In this document: in pieces, positions 54,985 to 64,000 of the stretch | How the letters are laid out: each line of letters opens with the position of its first letter | Position numbering within the stretch: the stretch's first letter is position 1 | Source: Sphingobium lignivorans | GTDB taxonomy: Bacteria; Pseudomonadota; Alphaproteobacteria; Sphingomonadales; Sphingomonadaceae | DNA length: 64,000 bases | Direction: 5' to 3' | Assembly: GCF_014203955.1 (NCBI RefSeq) | Contig: NZ_JACHKA010000001.1 | Coordinates: 124,001-188,000 of the forward strand | The notes under the pieces: generated by a model | The model's database searches: none | Seen by the model: only the letters and a program-made list of their open reading frames with translations | Told to the model about the DNA's origin: nothing | Position numbers and translations under genes: made by a program

Positions 54985-55580
54985 ATGAGCCGATATGATC
55001 TTACCGACTTCGAGTGGCGCGTGATCGAACCGCTTCTGCCCAACAAGCCGCGAGGCGTGCCGCGCGTCGATGATCGCCGTGTGCTCAACGGTATATTCTG
55101 GGTGCTGCGCTCTGGTGCACCGTAGCGCGATCTGCCCGAACGCTATGGCCCGCGAACGACCTGCTACAACCGCTTCGTGCGATGGCGAACGGCGGGCGTC
55201 TGGGATCGGATGATGGATGCCATCACCGCCGCGCACGATGGCGACATCCAGATGATCGACAGTACCCCTGTTCGCGCTCACCAACAGGCCGCGACGGCAA
55301 AAAAGGGGGATCGAGATCATTGTCTCGGTCGCTCCAGAGATGGGCCACGACCAAAATCCACGTGGTCGTCGATGCGCAAGGACTCCCGATCCGGCTCAGG
55401 AAACCCTGCTTCAGCAAGCGGCTCTATCGCGAGCGCAACCTGATCGAGCGGTTCTTCTCCAAGCTGAAGCACTTCCGCCGCGTCGCTACCCGTTATGACA
55501 AGCTGGCAAGCAACTTCCTCGCCATGGTCCAACTCGCTTCAATGCGGCTGTGGCTCCGAGCTTATGAGTCTACGGCCTAG
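54985..55580 (+). pseudogene. IS5-family transposase remnant
   Basis: The start MSRYDLTDFEWRVIEPLLPN matches the IS5-type DDE transposase N-terminus. An in-frame TAG (55123-55125) replaces the usual Trp codon after RSGAP. The first catalytic Asp region (IQMIDSTPVRAH) is present. A frameshift follows near 55330-55345, where the sequence continues in another frame as TTKIHVVVDAQGLPIRL. Near 55395-55400 roughly 220 bp are missing, including the second Asp region. The C-terminal part with the catalytic Glu (RERNLIERFFSKLKHFRRVATRYDK) then resumes and ends at 55580. Not functional. Confidence 0.85.
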
Positions 55581-56506
55581 ATCGGCACATTCTCGTCAAC
55601 GACGATCGTGACCTCCGCCGTATAGCCTGCCGAGGCACTTCCGGTGGCGACGAGGGTGCGCGCGTTGTTCTGAGCGGTCGTGTTGTTCCCGAAGACATTA
55701 TCGTTGGCGACGGTGACGCCGGCGAAATTGGTCGCGGAACCCGGATAGGTGGCGGTGTCCGCATAGGCGGCCGTGCACATCGCCGCCGGCAGGATGAGCT
55801 GGGTGACGAAACGGGCATTGCTGCCGATCGTCGCATTGGCCAGGCTCGAGAAGATCTCGACATAGATGTGGGGATAGCGCCCCGCGATGCAGCCGGGCAC
55901 GATGGTCGTGAATGTCACCTTGCCATCCGCGCCGGTCTGCTGGACCCCGCGCAGATAGGATTCGGTCGGGATCGGCTGATAGAGCGAGAAGCGGCCCTGC
56001 GCATCGGCATGCCAGATGTAGACCGCATAGTTGGCGAGGGGGCCGCACTGGGTCCGGACATTGGCAAGCGTGATGGTGAGCGACAGTCGTACGCCAGCGG
56101 CCGTTGTCGTGGAAGTGCCCAGGAAGCTGGTGCGGATGTCGCTGCGGACAACCCCCGTCTGCGAGAGAATGTTGTTGGTGATGCCGTTGCTGGCCGTGGT
56201 GCCGTCAGCCGGATAATCGCCTTTCGATTCCTCAGGCGTGACCTCGCACGTCACCGGCGGTGCGGTGGGCGTGGGGCTTGGGGTCGGCGAGGGGCTCGGC
56301 GTGGGCGAGGGCGTCGGTGTCGGGGGAATGACCGTGTCGCCACCCCCGTCCGAATCCGAGCCGCACGCCGTGAGCAGCGCGAAGGTTCCCGCGCCCGCAA
56401 GCCAGCCGACGACGCGCCGCCGGCCGATGGAGGACCATTGTTGTTCTGGTATTTGACCATGATCCTCGACGTTGCGGTTTTCGGACACGCGATCGGACAT
56501 GGTCAT
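55577..56506 (-). CDS. intradiol-dioxygenase-fold lipoprotein with substituted iron ligands
   Basis: A 309-residue exported protein. The leader GRRRVVGWLAGAGTFALLTAC has both a Tat-like arginine cluster and a lipobox, followed by a Thr/Pro/Ser linker (about 67-87). The catalytic-type domain resembles intradiol dioxygenases: CEVTPEESKGDYPADG, VRSDIR, YAVYIWHADAQGRFSLY, YLRGVQQTGADGKVTFTTIVPG and GRYPHIYVEIF. By position against the family, the ligand Tyr of GxYS is Phe, the Tyr before AGR is Ile and the second His of HxH is Tyr, so three of four iron ligands look lost. The start ATG 56506 has GGGAGAG 6 bp upstream. Its TAG stop is the CTAG at the IS right end. Confidence 0.72.
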   Translation of the reverse strand: MTMSDRVSENRNVEDHGQIPEQQWSSIGRRRVVGWLAGAGTFALLTACGSDSDGGGDTVIPPTPTPSPTPSPSPTPSPTPTAPPVTCEVTPEESKGDYPADGTTASNGITNNILSQTGVVRSDIRTSFLGTSTTTAAGVRLSLTITLANVRTQCGPLANYAVYIWHADAQGRFSLYQPIPTESYLRGVQQTGADGKVTFTTIVPGCIAGRYPHIYVEIFSSLANATIGSNARFVTQLILPAAMCTAAYADTATYPGSATNFAGVTVANDNVFGNNTTAQNNARTLVATGSASAGYTAEVTIVVDENVPI

Positions 56507-56586
56507 GGCATCTCTCCCACTCTGCCTCCACGGGCTCTCCAACGCCGAACGCGGCAAAACGTTCCCGTGCATCGTTGAGGCGGGGA

Positions 56587-57522
56587 TCAGGCCCGTGCCC
56601 TGAATATGCTCCAGCCAGTCGCTTCGGCCAGTCTTTCGAGCGCCAGCGTGCCCAGTTGGGAGTTTCCACTCGCGTTCAGTCCGGGCGACCAGACGGCGAT
56701 GCTCGCCTTGCCCGGCACCACCGCGAGGATGCCCCCTCCGACGCCGGATTTGCCGGGCATGCCGATGCGGAAGGCGAAGTCTCCGCTGGCGTCATAATGG
56801 CCGCAAGTGAGCATGAGGGCATTGATGCGCCGCGCGCGCCGCGGGGAGATCACGCGGCCGGCGCCGGGCTGCATGCCGTCCAGCATCAGGAAGCGGCCCG
56901 CCATGGCGAGCTGGAGGCAACTCATCGCGATGGCGCACTGATGGAAGTAGCAGCCCAGCACCAGCTCGACGGAATGATGGATATTGCCGAAGGCGCGCAT
57001 GTAATTGGCGAGGGCGATGTTGCGATAGCCTGTCTCGGCTTCCCCGCGCGCGATGGCCTCATCCACCACGATCGTCTCGTCATCCGCGAGGAAGCGCACG
57101 AAGCGCAGCAGCTCACCGATCGACTCGCGCGGCATGTGCCCGGAGAGATTGACGTCCGCGACGACGATCGCCCCGGCATTGATGAAGGGGTTGCGCGGAA
57201 TGCCGTGCTCGGCCTCGAGCTGGACAATCGAATTGAAGGCATTGCCCGAGGGCTCCCGGCCGACCCGGCGCCAGAGCTGGTCGCCGATCTTGCCGAGCGC
57301 CATGGTGAGCGCGAACACCTTGGAGATGGACTGGATGGAGAAGGGCATTTCCGCGTCGCCGCCCATCGCGGTCGCGCCATCGGCCGTGACGACGGCCATG
57401 CCGAACCGGTCGGTAGATAAGGCCGCAAGGCCGGGAATGTAGCGGGCCGGTGCGCCTCGCTCCGTCTCGGCCGCCATGGCGGCGACGATCTCGTCGACTA
57501 TGGCCTGCAGATTTGGCGTCAT
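56587..57522 (-). CDS. glsA: glutaminase
   Basis: A 311-residue serine-type glutaminase (GlsA/YbaS family) hydrolysing glutamine to glutamate and ammonia. The family is recognised from [19 protein letters not shown], the active-site [15 protein letters not shown] with the SxxK pair Ser65 and Lys68, [20 protein letters not shown], and the later [26 protein letters not shown]. The length fits. It lies 10 bp from a glutamate-type symporter gene on the same strand, which suits joint use of glutamine and glutamate. Confidence 0.93.
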   Translation of the reverse strand: MTPNLQAIVDEIVAAMAAETERGAPARYIPGLAALSTDRFGMAVVTADGATAMGGDAEMPFSIQSISKVFALTMALGKIGDQLWRRVGREPSGNAFNSIVQLEAEHGIPRNPFINAGAIVVADVNLSGHMPRESIGELLRFVRFLADDETIVVDEAIARGEAETGYRNIALANYMRAFGNIHHSVELVLGCYFHQCAIAMSCLQLAMAGRFLMLDGMQPGAGRVISPRRARRINALMLTCGHYDASGDFAFRIGMPGKSGVGGGILAVVPGKASIAVWSPGLNASGNSQLGTLALERLAEATGWSIFRARA

Positions 57523-57532
57523 CCCGGCGTCG

Positions 57533-58843
57533 TCAGGCCATGTCCGGATCGGGAACCCGGTCCCGGCTGAGGCTTGATATGACCTGCGCGGCGACCAGAT
57601 CGCCGATCACGTTCAGTGTCGTGCGACACATGTCGAGGAAGCGATCGATGCCCAGGACGAGGCCGATGCCTTCCGGCGGAACGCCCACGGTGCCGAGGAT
57701 GAGCGCGATCACCGGCAGGGAGCCCGCGGGCACGCCCGCCGTCCCGATCCCGCCCAGGATGCAGACCAGCATCACCACGAACTGCTGCCCGAGCGTGAGA
57801 TCGATGCCGAAGAACTGGGCGAGGAAGAGGACCGTGACTCCCTCGAACATCGCCGTGCCGTTCTGGTTGGCGGTCGCGCCGATGGTGAGCACGAAGCGGG
57901 CGATGGGGCGCGGCAGTCTGAGCTTGTCCTCCGCCACGCGCAGTGCGGTGGGCAGGGTCGCGTTGGAGGAGGAGGTGGCGAAGGCCATCACCATGGCCTC
58001 CTGTGTCTCGCGGAAGAAGGCGACGGGACTCTTGCGGGCGATGGTGGAGAGGATCAGCGGAAAGACGCCGAACATCTGCAGGCCGAGCGCCAGCAGCACC
58101 ACGAAGACATAGGCCGAGAGCCGGATGATGAGATCCCAGCCGAACTGGGCGGCGAGATTGAACATGAAGCAGAAGATCGCGATCGGCGCGAGCTGGATGA
58201 CGAGGCCGATGAGCCGCATCGACACTTCGAACACGCCGTCGAAGGCGGCCTTGAGTGTCGCGGTCTTGCTGTCGTCCACCAGTAGCAGGCCGATGCCGAA
58301 GAAGAGCGCGAAGAACATGACAGCCAGAATGTCGTTGCTGCTCATCGCGGCCACGAAGTTCGTCGGAACGATGGCGAGAAGCGCGTCAACGCCGCTCTTT
58401 GCTTCGCCCGCTCCCTTCAGGATCGAGGATGCGCCTTCGGAGGAGGCGGCGATCAGCCCGTTCGCCACCTCGGGATCCACGCCCGCGCCGGGCCGCAGCA
58501 GATTCACCAGGAGAAGGCTGATCGCCACGGCGATGGCCGAGACGATGACGGTGTAGATCAACGTGCGCAGGCCGATGGAGCCGAGCCGCTTCGCCTCGCC
58601 CATTTCGGCGACGCCCACGATCAGCGCGGATACCAGAAGCGGTATGACCAGCATGAACAGCAGCCGCAGGAAGATCTGCCCGAGCGGCTGCGTGACATAG
58701 CCGATGACGACATCGACCCAGGGCGCACCGGCGGCGAAGCTGTGGACGATCAGACCGAGCACCAGCCCCGCCAGGAAGCCTCCAAGCATCCGGTATTGCA
58801 GGCGACTTTCACCGCTTTCCGACGCCGCGCCGGTTGCATTCAT
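57533..58843 (-). CDS. dicarboxylate/amino acid:cation symporter (GltP/DctA family)
   Basis: A 436-residue membrane protein of the DAACS family that takes up glutamate, aspartate or C4-dicarboxylates with H+ or Na+. The core has [22 protein letters not shown], the serine-rich [13 protein letters not shown] segment, the re-entrant loop with [15 protein letters not shown], and [21 protein letters not shown] plus the second loop [21 protein letters not shown]. The ATG at 58843 was chosen with GGGAG 10 bp upstream; others lie at 58870 and 58873. Next to the glutaminase gene, glutamate is a sensible substrate, but this is inferred. Confidence 0.88.
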   Translation of the reverse strand: MNATGAASESGESRLQYRMLGGFLAGLVLGLIVHSFAAGAPWVDVVIGYVTQPLGQIFLRLLFMLVIPLLVSALIVGVAEMGEAKRLGSIGLRTLIYTVIVSAIAVAISLLLVNLLRPGAGVDPEVANGLIAASSEGASSILKGAGEAKSGVDALLAIVPTNFVAAMSSNDILAVMFFALFFGIGLLLVDDSKTATLKAAFDGVFEVSMRLIGLVIQLAPIAIFCFMFNLAAQFGWDLIIRLSAYVFVVLLALGLQMFGVFPLILSTIARKSPVAFFRETQEAMVMAFATSSSNATLPTALRVAEDKLRLPRPIARFVLTIGATANQNGTAMFEGVTVLFLAQFFGIDLTLGQQFVVMLVCILGGIGTAGVPAGSLPVIALILGTVGVPPEGIGLVLGIDRFLDMCRTTLNVIGDLVAAQVISSLSRDRVPDPDMA

Positions 58844-58907
58844 GGCGATTGCTCCCTTGCTCGCTCCCATCACCTAACAGTGGCGGGGCGGGGGCGCAAA
58901 TCCGGCC

Positions 58908-60158
58908 TCAGATGTTGGGCTGCTTGGGTCGCAGCATGGCCCGGCGCGGGCGGGTGAACAGCTTGCCGTGCTCGGCCCACAGGATGAAGCCCAGGCCGAT
59001 CAGGCCGGTGAGGAAGAAGCCCTCCGCCAGCGGCTGGGTCGTCCCGTCGAACCGCTGGCCGGTGAGCGCGCCGATGAGCGTCGCCACGGCCATGCGCGCG
59101 AAGCTCTGGAAGCTCGCGGCCGCTCCGGCGATATGGCCGAAGGGCTCCATCGCGATCGAGCCGAAATTGGAACCGGTGAAGCCGACCATGCCCATGTTGA
59201 GAGCGATGAGGGCGAGGAACAGCAGCATCGGCTCGGGATGCAGCTGGCTGGCCCCGAGCTGCGCCAGGCTCAGCACGATGAAGGCGATCAGGGCCGTATG
59301 CGAAACGCGGCGGGCCCCGAACCGCTCGACGATCCGGCTGTTGGAGAAGTTGGCGATCGCCATCGATCCCGCGACGCAGGCGAAGGCGAGCGGAAAGATG
59401 TCCGCCGCATCGAACACGTCGAAGAAGATCTGCTGGGCGCTGTTGAGGAAGCCGAACATCCCGCCCATCATGATGCCGGCGCCGAGCATGTAGCCCAGGC
59501 CCTGCCGGTCCGTGACGACGGACAGCCAGTTCCGCGCGATGACCGTGGGCGCGATGGGCTGGCGATAATCCGGATCGAGCGTCTCGGGCAGGCGGAACCA
59601 GGCCCAGACCAGCACGCCCGCGGCGCTGACCGCGAGCACGTGGAAAATCTCCCGCCAGCTCGCCACGATCAACACGAGCTGGCCGATGGATGGCGCGAGT
59701 ACCGGCACCAGCAGGAAGATGATGATGATGAGGCTCATCACGCGGGCCATGCGGTCGCCTTCATAGCGGTCGCGGATCACGGACACGGCGAGCACGCCGA
59801 GGCCGGCGGCGAAGAAGCCGTGGATCGCCCGCATGGTGAGCAGCGCTTCGTAAGTGGGTGCGACCGCGCTGGCGAGGCCGCCGAGCGCCGAGCATGTGAT
59901 GCTGACCAGCAGCATGGGCCGGCGCCCGAAGCGATCGGACATGGGCCCCGCGACCAGCGAACCCACCGCATTCGCCAGCATATATGACGTGATCATATAC
60001 TGCAGCGAATTGGGATCGGCCACGCCCAGCGATGCGCGGATCGCGGGGAAAGCGGGCAGCATCGCATCGATCGCCAGCGCATTGAGCGCCATGATCGACG
60101 CCATGAGCGCCACGAATTCGCGATCGTGCATCGGAAAGGGCTTCGCCTGCGTGGCCAT
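58908..60158 (-). CDS. Bcr/CflA family multidrug efflux MFS transporter
   Basis: A 416-residue major facilitator protein with twelve helices. The conserved MFS motif GPMSDRFGRRPMLL is between helices 2 and 3, preceded by DAMLPAFPAIRASLGV as in Bcr/CflA proteins, and RAIHGFFAAGLGVLAVSVIRDRYE follows in helix 4. Members export drugs such as bicyclomycin or chloramphenicol, and sometimes sulfonamides or cysteine. The ATG at 60158 starts MATQAKPFPMHDREF. The gene appears monocistronic. The substrate is not predictable. Confidence 0.9.
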   Translation of the reverse strand: MATQAKPFPMHDREFVALMASIMALNALAIDAMLPAFPAIRASLGVADPNSLQYMITSYMLANAVGSLVAGPMSDRFGRRPMLLVSITCSALGGLASAVAPTYEALLTMRAIHGFFAAGLGVLAVSVIRDRYEGDRMARVMSLIIIIFLLVPVLAPSIGQLVLIVASWREIFHVLAVSAAGVLVWAWFRLPETLDPDYRQPIAPTVIARNWLSVVTDRQGLGYMLGAGIMMGGMFGFLNSAQQIFFDVFDAADIFPLAFACVAGSMAIANFSNSRIVERFGARRVSHTALIAFIVLSLAQLGASQLHPEPMLLFLALIALNMGMVGFTGSNFGSIAMEPFGHIAGAAASFQSFARMAVATLIGALTGQRFDGTTQPLAEGFFLTGLIGLGFILWAEHGKLFTRPRRAMLRPKQPNI

Positions 60159-60274
60159 GGCTCCTGCTCTTCATGGTGGTCGGTCGGATGCCTATGCACA
60201 GGCCGGCGGTGCTTGGCCAGCCCCGCGGCGCGCTTTCATCGCATGGATGCGGCGGCCGGCAAGCCGGCGGCGAT

Positions 60275-60868
60275 TCATCCCCTCAGCAGGAAGACCGCAT
60301 GTTCGGCGAACAGATTGGCATTGGCGGAGCCGGTTTCCCGGCCGTCGTTGAGGAACCATTGCCCGTCGATGGTCCAGCCGCGCTCGCGCACCATCGCCCG
60401 GAAATCGTCGATCGTCACATGGTGGATGTTGGGCGTGTCGTACCAGCGGTCCGGCAGCAGCCGCGTGACGGGCATGCGGCCGCCGAACAGCAGCGAGAGC
60501 CGCCCGCGCCAGTGCGCGAAATTGGGGAAGGACACGAACGCCTGCTTGCCAATGCGCAGCAGGGACTCGACCACCTTGTCCGGCCGGCGCGTCGTCTGCA
60601 GGGTCTGGCTGAGGATCGCGAAATCGAAGCTGCGATCGGGATAATAGCGAAGATCAGTATCGGCATCGCCCTGCACCACGGCAAGCCCGCGCGCCACGGC
60701 GGCAGCCACGTTGGCGGGGTCCAGCTCCAGCCCGCGCACATCCGCCCCGGCCGTGTCGCGCAGCGCCGCCATCAGCGCGCCGTCGCCGCAGCCCACGTCC
60801 AGCACGCGCGCGCCGGGCGTCACATGGCGCGCGATCAGCGCCAGGTCGGGGCGCAGGACTTCGCTCAT
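60275..60868 (-). CDS. metW: methionine biosynthesis protein MetW
   Basis: A 197-residue SAM-methyltransferase-fold protein that supports homoserine acyltransferase activity in methionine synthesis. The typical MetW beginning LRPDLALIARHVTPGARVLDVGCGDGALM holds the SAM-binding glycine motif at about residues 23-30. SFDFAILSQTLQTTRRPDKVVESLLRIG and FPNFAHWRGRLSLLFGGRMPVT follow, with YDTPNIHHVTIDDF and an ending close to EHAVFLLRG, all MetW hallmarks. It overlaps the acetyltransferase gene by 4 bp. Confidence 0.93.
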   Translation of the reverse strand: MSEVLRPDLALIARHVTPGARVLDVGCGDGALMAALRDTAGADVRGLELDPANVAAAVARGLAVVQGDADTDLRYYPDRSFDFAILSQTLQTTRRPDKVVESLLRIGKQAFVSFPNFAHWRGRLSLLFGGRMPVTRLLPDRWYDTPNIHHVTIDDFRAMVRERGWTIDGQWFLNDGRETGSANANLFAEHAVFLLRG

Positions 60869-61326
60869 GCCGGGGCGTCCCCGCCGCCATTGAGCAGGGC
60901 GTCGAACGCGGGGTCGAGACGCTCCATGTAGCGATCCGGCTTCTTCAGCGCGCGGAAGCCGAGCGCGGCATAGACGCCATGGGCATCGAGCGTGGTGAGG
61001 CCGATGCGGCGCATCCCCTGGAAATCGGGATGATCGAGAAACCACTGCACCATCCGGCGCCCGAGCCCCGCCCCGCGCGCGGCCTCGTCGATCCACACGT
61101 CGCTCAGCCAGCCGAACGTCGCATGGTCGGTGATCATCCGCGCGAAGCCGATCTGGATGCCGTCCCGATAGGCGCCGAGGCAATGCGATCCGTCGATCGC
61201 CCGGTCCACGAGCGCGCGCGCGATGCCGGGCGACCAGTAGCTCGAGGCCAGCCAGCCATGGATGCGCGCGCGATCCAGCCGCGCGGGATCGTCGCTCAAC
61301 TCGATTGCGTCCTGCGCCTCGTTCAC
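60865..61326 (-). CDS. GNAT family N-acetyltransferase
   Basis: A 153-residue acetyltransferase with [17 protein letters not shown] as its acetyl-CoA loop (about residues 84-100), preceded by [10 protein letters not shown] and followed by [26 protein letters not shown]. It resembles the short GNAT group whose members contain [12 protein letters not shown] near the N-terminus. It sits between metX and metW with 4-bp overlaps on both sides, so the three form one translationally coupled operon. A role in methionine metabolism is suggested by position only. Confidence 0.85.
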   Translation of the reverse strand: MNEAQDAIELSDDPARLDRARIHGWLASSYWSPGIARALVDRAIDGSHCLGAYRDGIQIGFARMITDHATFGWLSDVWIDEAARGAGLGRRMVQWFLDHPDFQGMRRIGLTTLDAHGVYAALGFRALKKPDRYMERLDPAFDALLNGGGDAPA

Positions 61327-62468
61327 GCGCCCGCCCTCAGGAAGCCGTCCAGCACGCGATTCATCTCCGGCGCTTCCAGCAGGAAGCTGTCATGGCCGAA
61401 GGGACTTGAAAGCTCGACGAAGCTCGCCGCGCGGCCGGCGGCATGCAGGGCGTGGACGATGTTGCGCGATTCCGCCGTGGGATAGAGCCAGTCGGTGTCG
61501 AAGCTGATGATGCAGAAGCGCGCGTTCGTCCGCGCGAAAGCGCTGGCGAGGCTGCCGCCATGATCCTCTGCCAGATCGAAATAGTCCGTCGCGCGCGTGA
61601 TGTAGAGATAGCTGTTGGCATCGAACCGCTCGACGAAGCTGATGCCCTGATGCCGCAAATAGCTCTCGATCTGGAAATCGGCATCGAAACCGAAGGTCTT
61701 GGCTTCGCGGGCCTGCAGCTTGCGGCCGAACTTCTCGGTCAGCCCCGCCTCGGACAGATACGTGATGTGCGCGGCCATGCGTGCCACCGCCAGGCCGGCC
61801 GTCGGCGCGTTGCCGTCCGCATAATAGTCGCCGCCGCGCCAGCGCGGATCGGCCATGATCGCCTGCCGCCCCACTTCGTGAAACGCGATGTTCTGCGCAC
61901 TGTGCCGGGCCGTGGAGGCAATGACGATGGATGCGCGGACGCGCTCGGGAAAGAGCGTGGGCCACACCAGCGCCTGCATGCCACCCATCGATCCCCCGAC
62001 GACCGCCGCCAGTTGCGCCACGCCCAGATGATCGAGCAGCATCGCCTGCGCGCGCACCATGTCGGCAATGGTGATAACGGGAAAGCGCATCGCATAAGGC
62101 GTGCCCGTGGCGGGATCGACACTGGCCGGCCCCGATGAGCCAAGGCAGCTTCCCAGCACATTGGCGCAGATGATGAAGTGGCGCGCGGGGTCTATCGGCT
62201 TGTCCGGGCCGACCGCGCGGGTCCACCAGCCGGGCTTGCCCGTGACGGGGTGCTCGGAGGCGACGAACTGGTCCCCGGTGAGAGCGTGGCAGATCAGGAC
62301 GGCATTGCTCCGGTCCGCGTTCAGCGTGCCATAGGTCTCATAGGCAATGTCGACGGGCTTCAGCGCGGCGCCGCTGTCGAGCAGCAGGGGGCCCGGCAGG
62401 CGCACGGAACGGCGCAAACCATAACGCTGGTCGCCCGGTTGTGTCGCGATCTCGCTGTGCGCGGTCAT
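61323..62468 (-). CDS. metX: homoserine O-acyltransferase
   Basis: A 381-residue alpha/beta-hydrolase-fold enzyme that activates homoserine for methionine synthesis. Motifs are [38 protein letters not shown], the nucleophile Ser160 in [10 protein letters not shown], and the Asp and His in [10 protein letters not shown] and FGHDSFLLE. Acetyl- and succinyl-CoA forms cannot be reliably told apart by eye, but the length and [10 protein letters not shown] fit MetX. First gene of the metX-GNAT-metW operon; no SAM riboswitch could be recognised upstream. Confidence 0.92.
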   Translation of the reverse strand: MTAHSEIATQPGDQRYGLRRSVRLPGPLLLDSGAALKPVDIAYETYGTLNADRSNAVLICHALTGDQFVASEHPVTGKPGWWTRAVGPDKPIDPARHFIICANVLGSCLGSSGPASVDPATGTPYAMRFPVITIADMVRAQAMLLDHLGVAQLAAVVGGSMGGMQALVWPTLFPERVRASIVIASTARHSAQNIAFHEVGRQAIMADPRWRGGDYYADGNAPTAGLAVARMAAHITYLSEAGLTEKFGRKLQAREAKTFGFDADFQIESYLRHQGISFVERFDANSYLYITRATDYFDLAEDHGGSLASAFARTNARFCIISFDTDWLYPTAESRNIVHALHAAGRAASFVELSSPFGHDSFLLEAPEMNRVLDGFLRAGA

Positions 62469-62632
62469 GACCGGAGCGCTTGAGCCGATGCGCAGGCGTT
62501 GTCAATCGGGGCTCCGCCATGCAGGCGCCGTCATGCCCCCCGCCACGACCGGCGGCCCCCGGCGCGCCGCTTCCGATCGGGCACCGATCGCTGCCTTTGC
62601 CAATCGCGCCGCGCGGAGCTAAAGGCGCTGCC

Positions 62633-63760
62633 ATGGCAGAGACAGACAGCATTCTCGTGGCGCAGGCGCCCGTCCCCAAGGACTGGATCATGGCGATCGC
62701 GCCTTATGTGCCCGGCAAATCGAAGACCGATGATGGGCGGGCCGTGGCCAAGCTGTCGTCCAACGAAAATCCCTTCGGCACGTCGCAGGCCGCGCGGGAC
62801 GCCTTCATCTCCGCCGCCGAGTGCCTTGAGCGCTACCCCGACGCAGCAGCCGCCGAGCTGCGCGAGGCTCTGGGCGCGCATTACGGCATTGAGCCGGAGC
62901 GGATCATCTATGGCACCGGCTCCGACGAAGTGCTTCACCTGGCGGCCGGCGCCTTCGCCGGGCCGGGCGACGAGATCATCTATTCGCGCTTCGGCTTCTC
63001 GGTCTATCCGATCGCCACTCGCCGCGTGGGCGCGACACCCGTCGTGGCGCCCGACAAGGAATATGCGACGGATGTGGACGCCATTCTCGCTCGCGTGACC
63101 GAGCGCACGCGGCTGGTCTTCATCGCCAACCCGAACAACCCGACCGGCAGCTATTCCACGCGGGAGGACATTGCGCGGCTGCATGCCGGTCTGCCGCGCC
63201 ATGTGCTGCTCGTGCTCGATCAGGCCTATACCGAATATCTCGGCCCGGATGAGGATGACGGTGGCCTGGAGCTCGCCCGCACGCAGTCCAACGTGCTGGT
63301 GACGCGCACCTTCTCGAAGATCTTCGGGCTTGCCGCCGAGCGGATCGGCTGGGGCTATGCCAGCCCGGAGATTATCGCCGCGATGCATCGCATCCGCGCG
63401 CCATTCTCCTTCGGCATCGGTGCGCAACGCGCCGCCATCGCCGCTCTCGCGGACAGGGCCTTCGTGGCGCACAGCTACGCCCATAACCGCCACTGGCGCG
63501 ACTGGTTCGAAAAGGAGATCGCCGCGCTTGGCAACAAGGGGCTGCGCGCCGTCCCCTCGCGCGCCAATTTCAGCCTCGTTTTATTCGAAGGCGAGACCAG
63601 CGCCGAGACCGCCTACAAGGGGCTGATGGACGCGGGATATATTGTGCGCTGGCTGCCGGGGCAGGAACTGCCGCATGGCCTGCGCATCACGATCGGCACG
63701 GCCGAGCAGATGACGGGCCTCGTGGCCGCCCTGCGCAAGATCGTCGGCGCGGAGGCATGA
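62633..63760 (+). CDS. hisC: histidinol-phosphate aminotransferase
   Basis: A 375-residue class I/II aminotransferase. The PLP lysine is Lys229 in TFSKIFGLA. Other landmarks are [39 protein letters not shown] and LDQAYTEYL. The enzyme transaminates imidazole acetol-phosphate in histidine synthesis and may also serve tyrosine or phenylalanine synthesis, which its coupling to a tyrA-like gene supports. The start at 62633 has AAAGG upstream. It overlaps the next gene by 4 bp (ATGA). Confidence 0.9.
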   Translation: MAETDSILVAQAPVPKDWIMAIAPYVPGKSKTDDGRAVAKLSSNENPFGTSQAARDAFISAAECLERYPDAAAAELREALGAHYGIEPERIIYGTGSDEVLHLAAGAFAGPGDEIIYSRFGFSVYPIATRRVGATPVVAPDKEYATDVDAILARVTERTRLVFIANPNNPTGSYSTREDIARLHAGLPRHVLLVLDQAYTEYLGPDEDDGGLELARTQSNVLVTRTFSKIFGLAAERIGWGYASPEIIAAMHRIRAPFSFGIGAQRAAIAALADRAFVAHSYAHNRHWRDWFEKEIAALGNKGLRAVPSRANFSLVLFEGETSAETAYKGLMDAGYIVRWLPGQELPHGLRITIGTAEQMTGLVAALRKIVGAEA

Positions 63761-64000
63761 TGCCCTTCACGCGGGTCGCCATCATCGGGCTGGGGCTGAT
63801 CGGCTCCTCGCTGGCGCGGGGCATTCGCGCGAGCATGCCGACGGTGCGCGTGACCGGCCATGACATGGATCCGGCGGTGCGGGACGCGGCGCGGCGCCTC
63901 GACCTGTGCGACGACATGACGGACCATGCGGGCGCGGCGGTGAGCGACGCTGATCTCGTGCTCCTGTGCGTCCCCGTCGGCGCGATCGGCGCGGTGGCGG
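63757..64000 (+). CDS. tyrA: prephenate/arogenate dehydrogenase, N-terminal part (3' end outside window)
   Basis: The first 81 codons begin [24 protein letters not shown], the NAD(P)-binding glycine motif of TyrA-type cyclohexadienyl dehydrogenases, followed by VTGHDMDP and [17 protein letters not shown], which also match. The gene continues beyond base 64000. It is translationally coupled to hisC; in sphingomonads the pair usually stands in aromatic amino acid synthesis. Either ATG at 63757 or 63760 could be used. Confidence 0.88.
   Translation, partial: MMPFTRVAIIGLGLIGSSLARGIRASMPTVRVTGHDMDPAVRDAARRLDLCDDMTDHAGAAVSDADLVLLCVPVGAIGAVA

Larger units (their letters stand above)
54572..55580 (+). 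mobile_element. decayed IS5-family insertion sequence with a passenger gene
   Basis: The ends are near-perfect 19-bp inverted repeats: CTAGGCCGTGAACTCATAA (54572-54590) and its complement TTATGAGTCTACGGCCTAG (55562-55580), with two mismatches. The outermost CTAG at each end fits the YTAR target duplicated by IS5-type elements. Inside are a 102-residue membrane-protein gene and then a broken DDE transposase gene. In typical relatives the transposase starts soon after the left end, so the 395 bp before it are extra. The element no longer encodes a working transposase. Confidence 0.8.

Noticed and set aside
56236..56335. Tandem DNA repeats near the start of the intradiol-like gene
   Set aside because: They encode the Thr-Pro-Ser-Pro linker of the lipoprotein and are explained by it.
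62469..62632. A SAM-II-type riboswitch before metX
   Set aside because: I looked for the conserved pseudoknot sequence near the metX start and did not see it. Only a TTGACA at 62500-62505 (minus strand) stands out, with no good -10 partner at 16-18 bp.

Overview
This is a high-GC chromosomal window that most resembles a sphingomonad (Alphaproteobacteria, order Sphingomonadales). The signs are a LigA/LigB extradiol dioxygenase pair, a PEPxxWA-type sorting tail, an imuA-imuB-dnaE2 mutagenesis cassette behind a GTTC-N7-GTTC LexA box of the alphaproteobacterial type, the rsmB-rpe-heparinase-purH gene order, and an IS5-type element with ends familiar from sphingomonads. The species cannot be fixed from the sequence alone. 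No rRNA, tRNA, CRISPR array or prophage was seen.

Layout. 1-8.8 kb: the 3' end of gamma-glutamyltransferase, an EI24-type membrane protein, a lipoprotein, queG, an exported MsrB, a membrane glycosyltransferase/GtrA/FAD-oxidoreductase trio, a TonB-like protein and a DUF6152 protein. 8.8-18.2 kb: a minus-strand run of M1 aminopeptidase, purH, heparinase II/III-like protein, rpe, rsmB and an FMN-dependent hydroxyacid dehydrogenase. 18.4-24.1 kb: dnaE2, imuB and imuA with the LexA box. 24.1-26.3 kb: a small secreted protein with a sigma-54-like promoter, TerC and a Bax-inhibitor-1 family protein. 26.6-30.4 kb: ligA-ligB, a COG2509-like flavoprotein and an unknown gene. 30.4-36.6 kb: a thioredoxin-like lipoprotein divergent from argH, then a small lipoprotein, lysA, a siroheme-synthesis gene, and an atypical winged-helix regulator overlapping an SMP-30 hydrolase. 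36.7-49.5 kb: S9 peptidase, ispG with a pentapeptide-periodic protein, class A beta-lactamase, DMT transporter plus acetyltransferase, ftsK, lolA, xthA, ribA and an L,D-transpeptidase. 49.5-56.5 kb is the most accessory part: an S33 peptidase flanked by a duplicated transpeptidase tail, a PEP-CTERM protein, an ABC exporter, a palindromic repeat, a decayed IS5 element with a passenger gene, and an intradiol-dioxygenase-fold lipoprotein that appears to lack most iron ligands. 56.6-64 kb: glutaminase plus glutamate-type symporter, a Bcr/CflA transporter, metX-GNAT-metW, and hisC followed by a partial tyrA.

Working units: imuABC is an SOS mutasome operon; argH/lysA, metX/metW, hisC/tyrA, purH, ispG and ribA are biosynthetic housekeeping; ftsK-lolA are cell-envelope and division functions; glsA plus the symporter suggest glutamine/glutamate use. 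Three otherwise intact genes (purH, argH and the Bax-inhibitor gene) each carry one extra C that turns GGCC into GGCCC. This looks more like a systematic sequencing artefact than three real pseudogenes, but it should be checked against reads.
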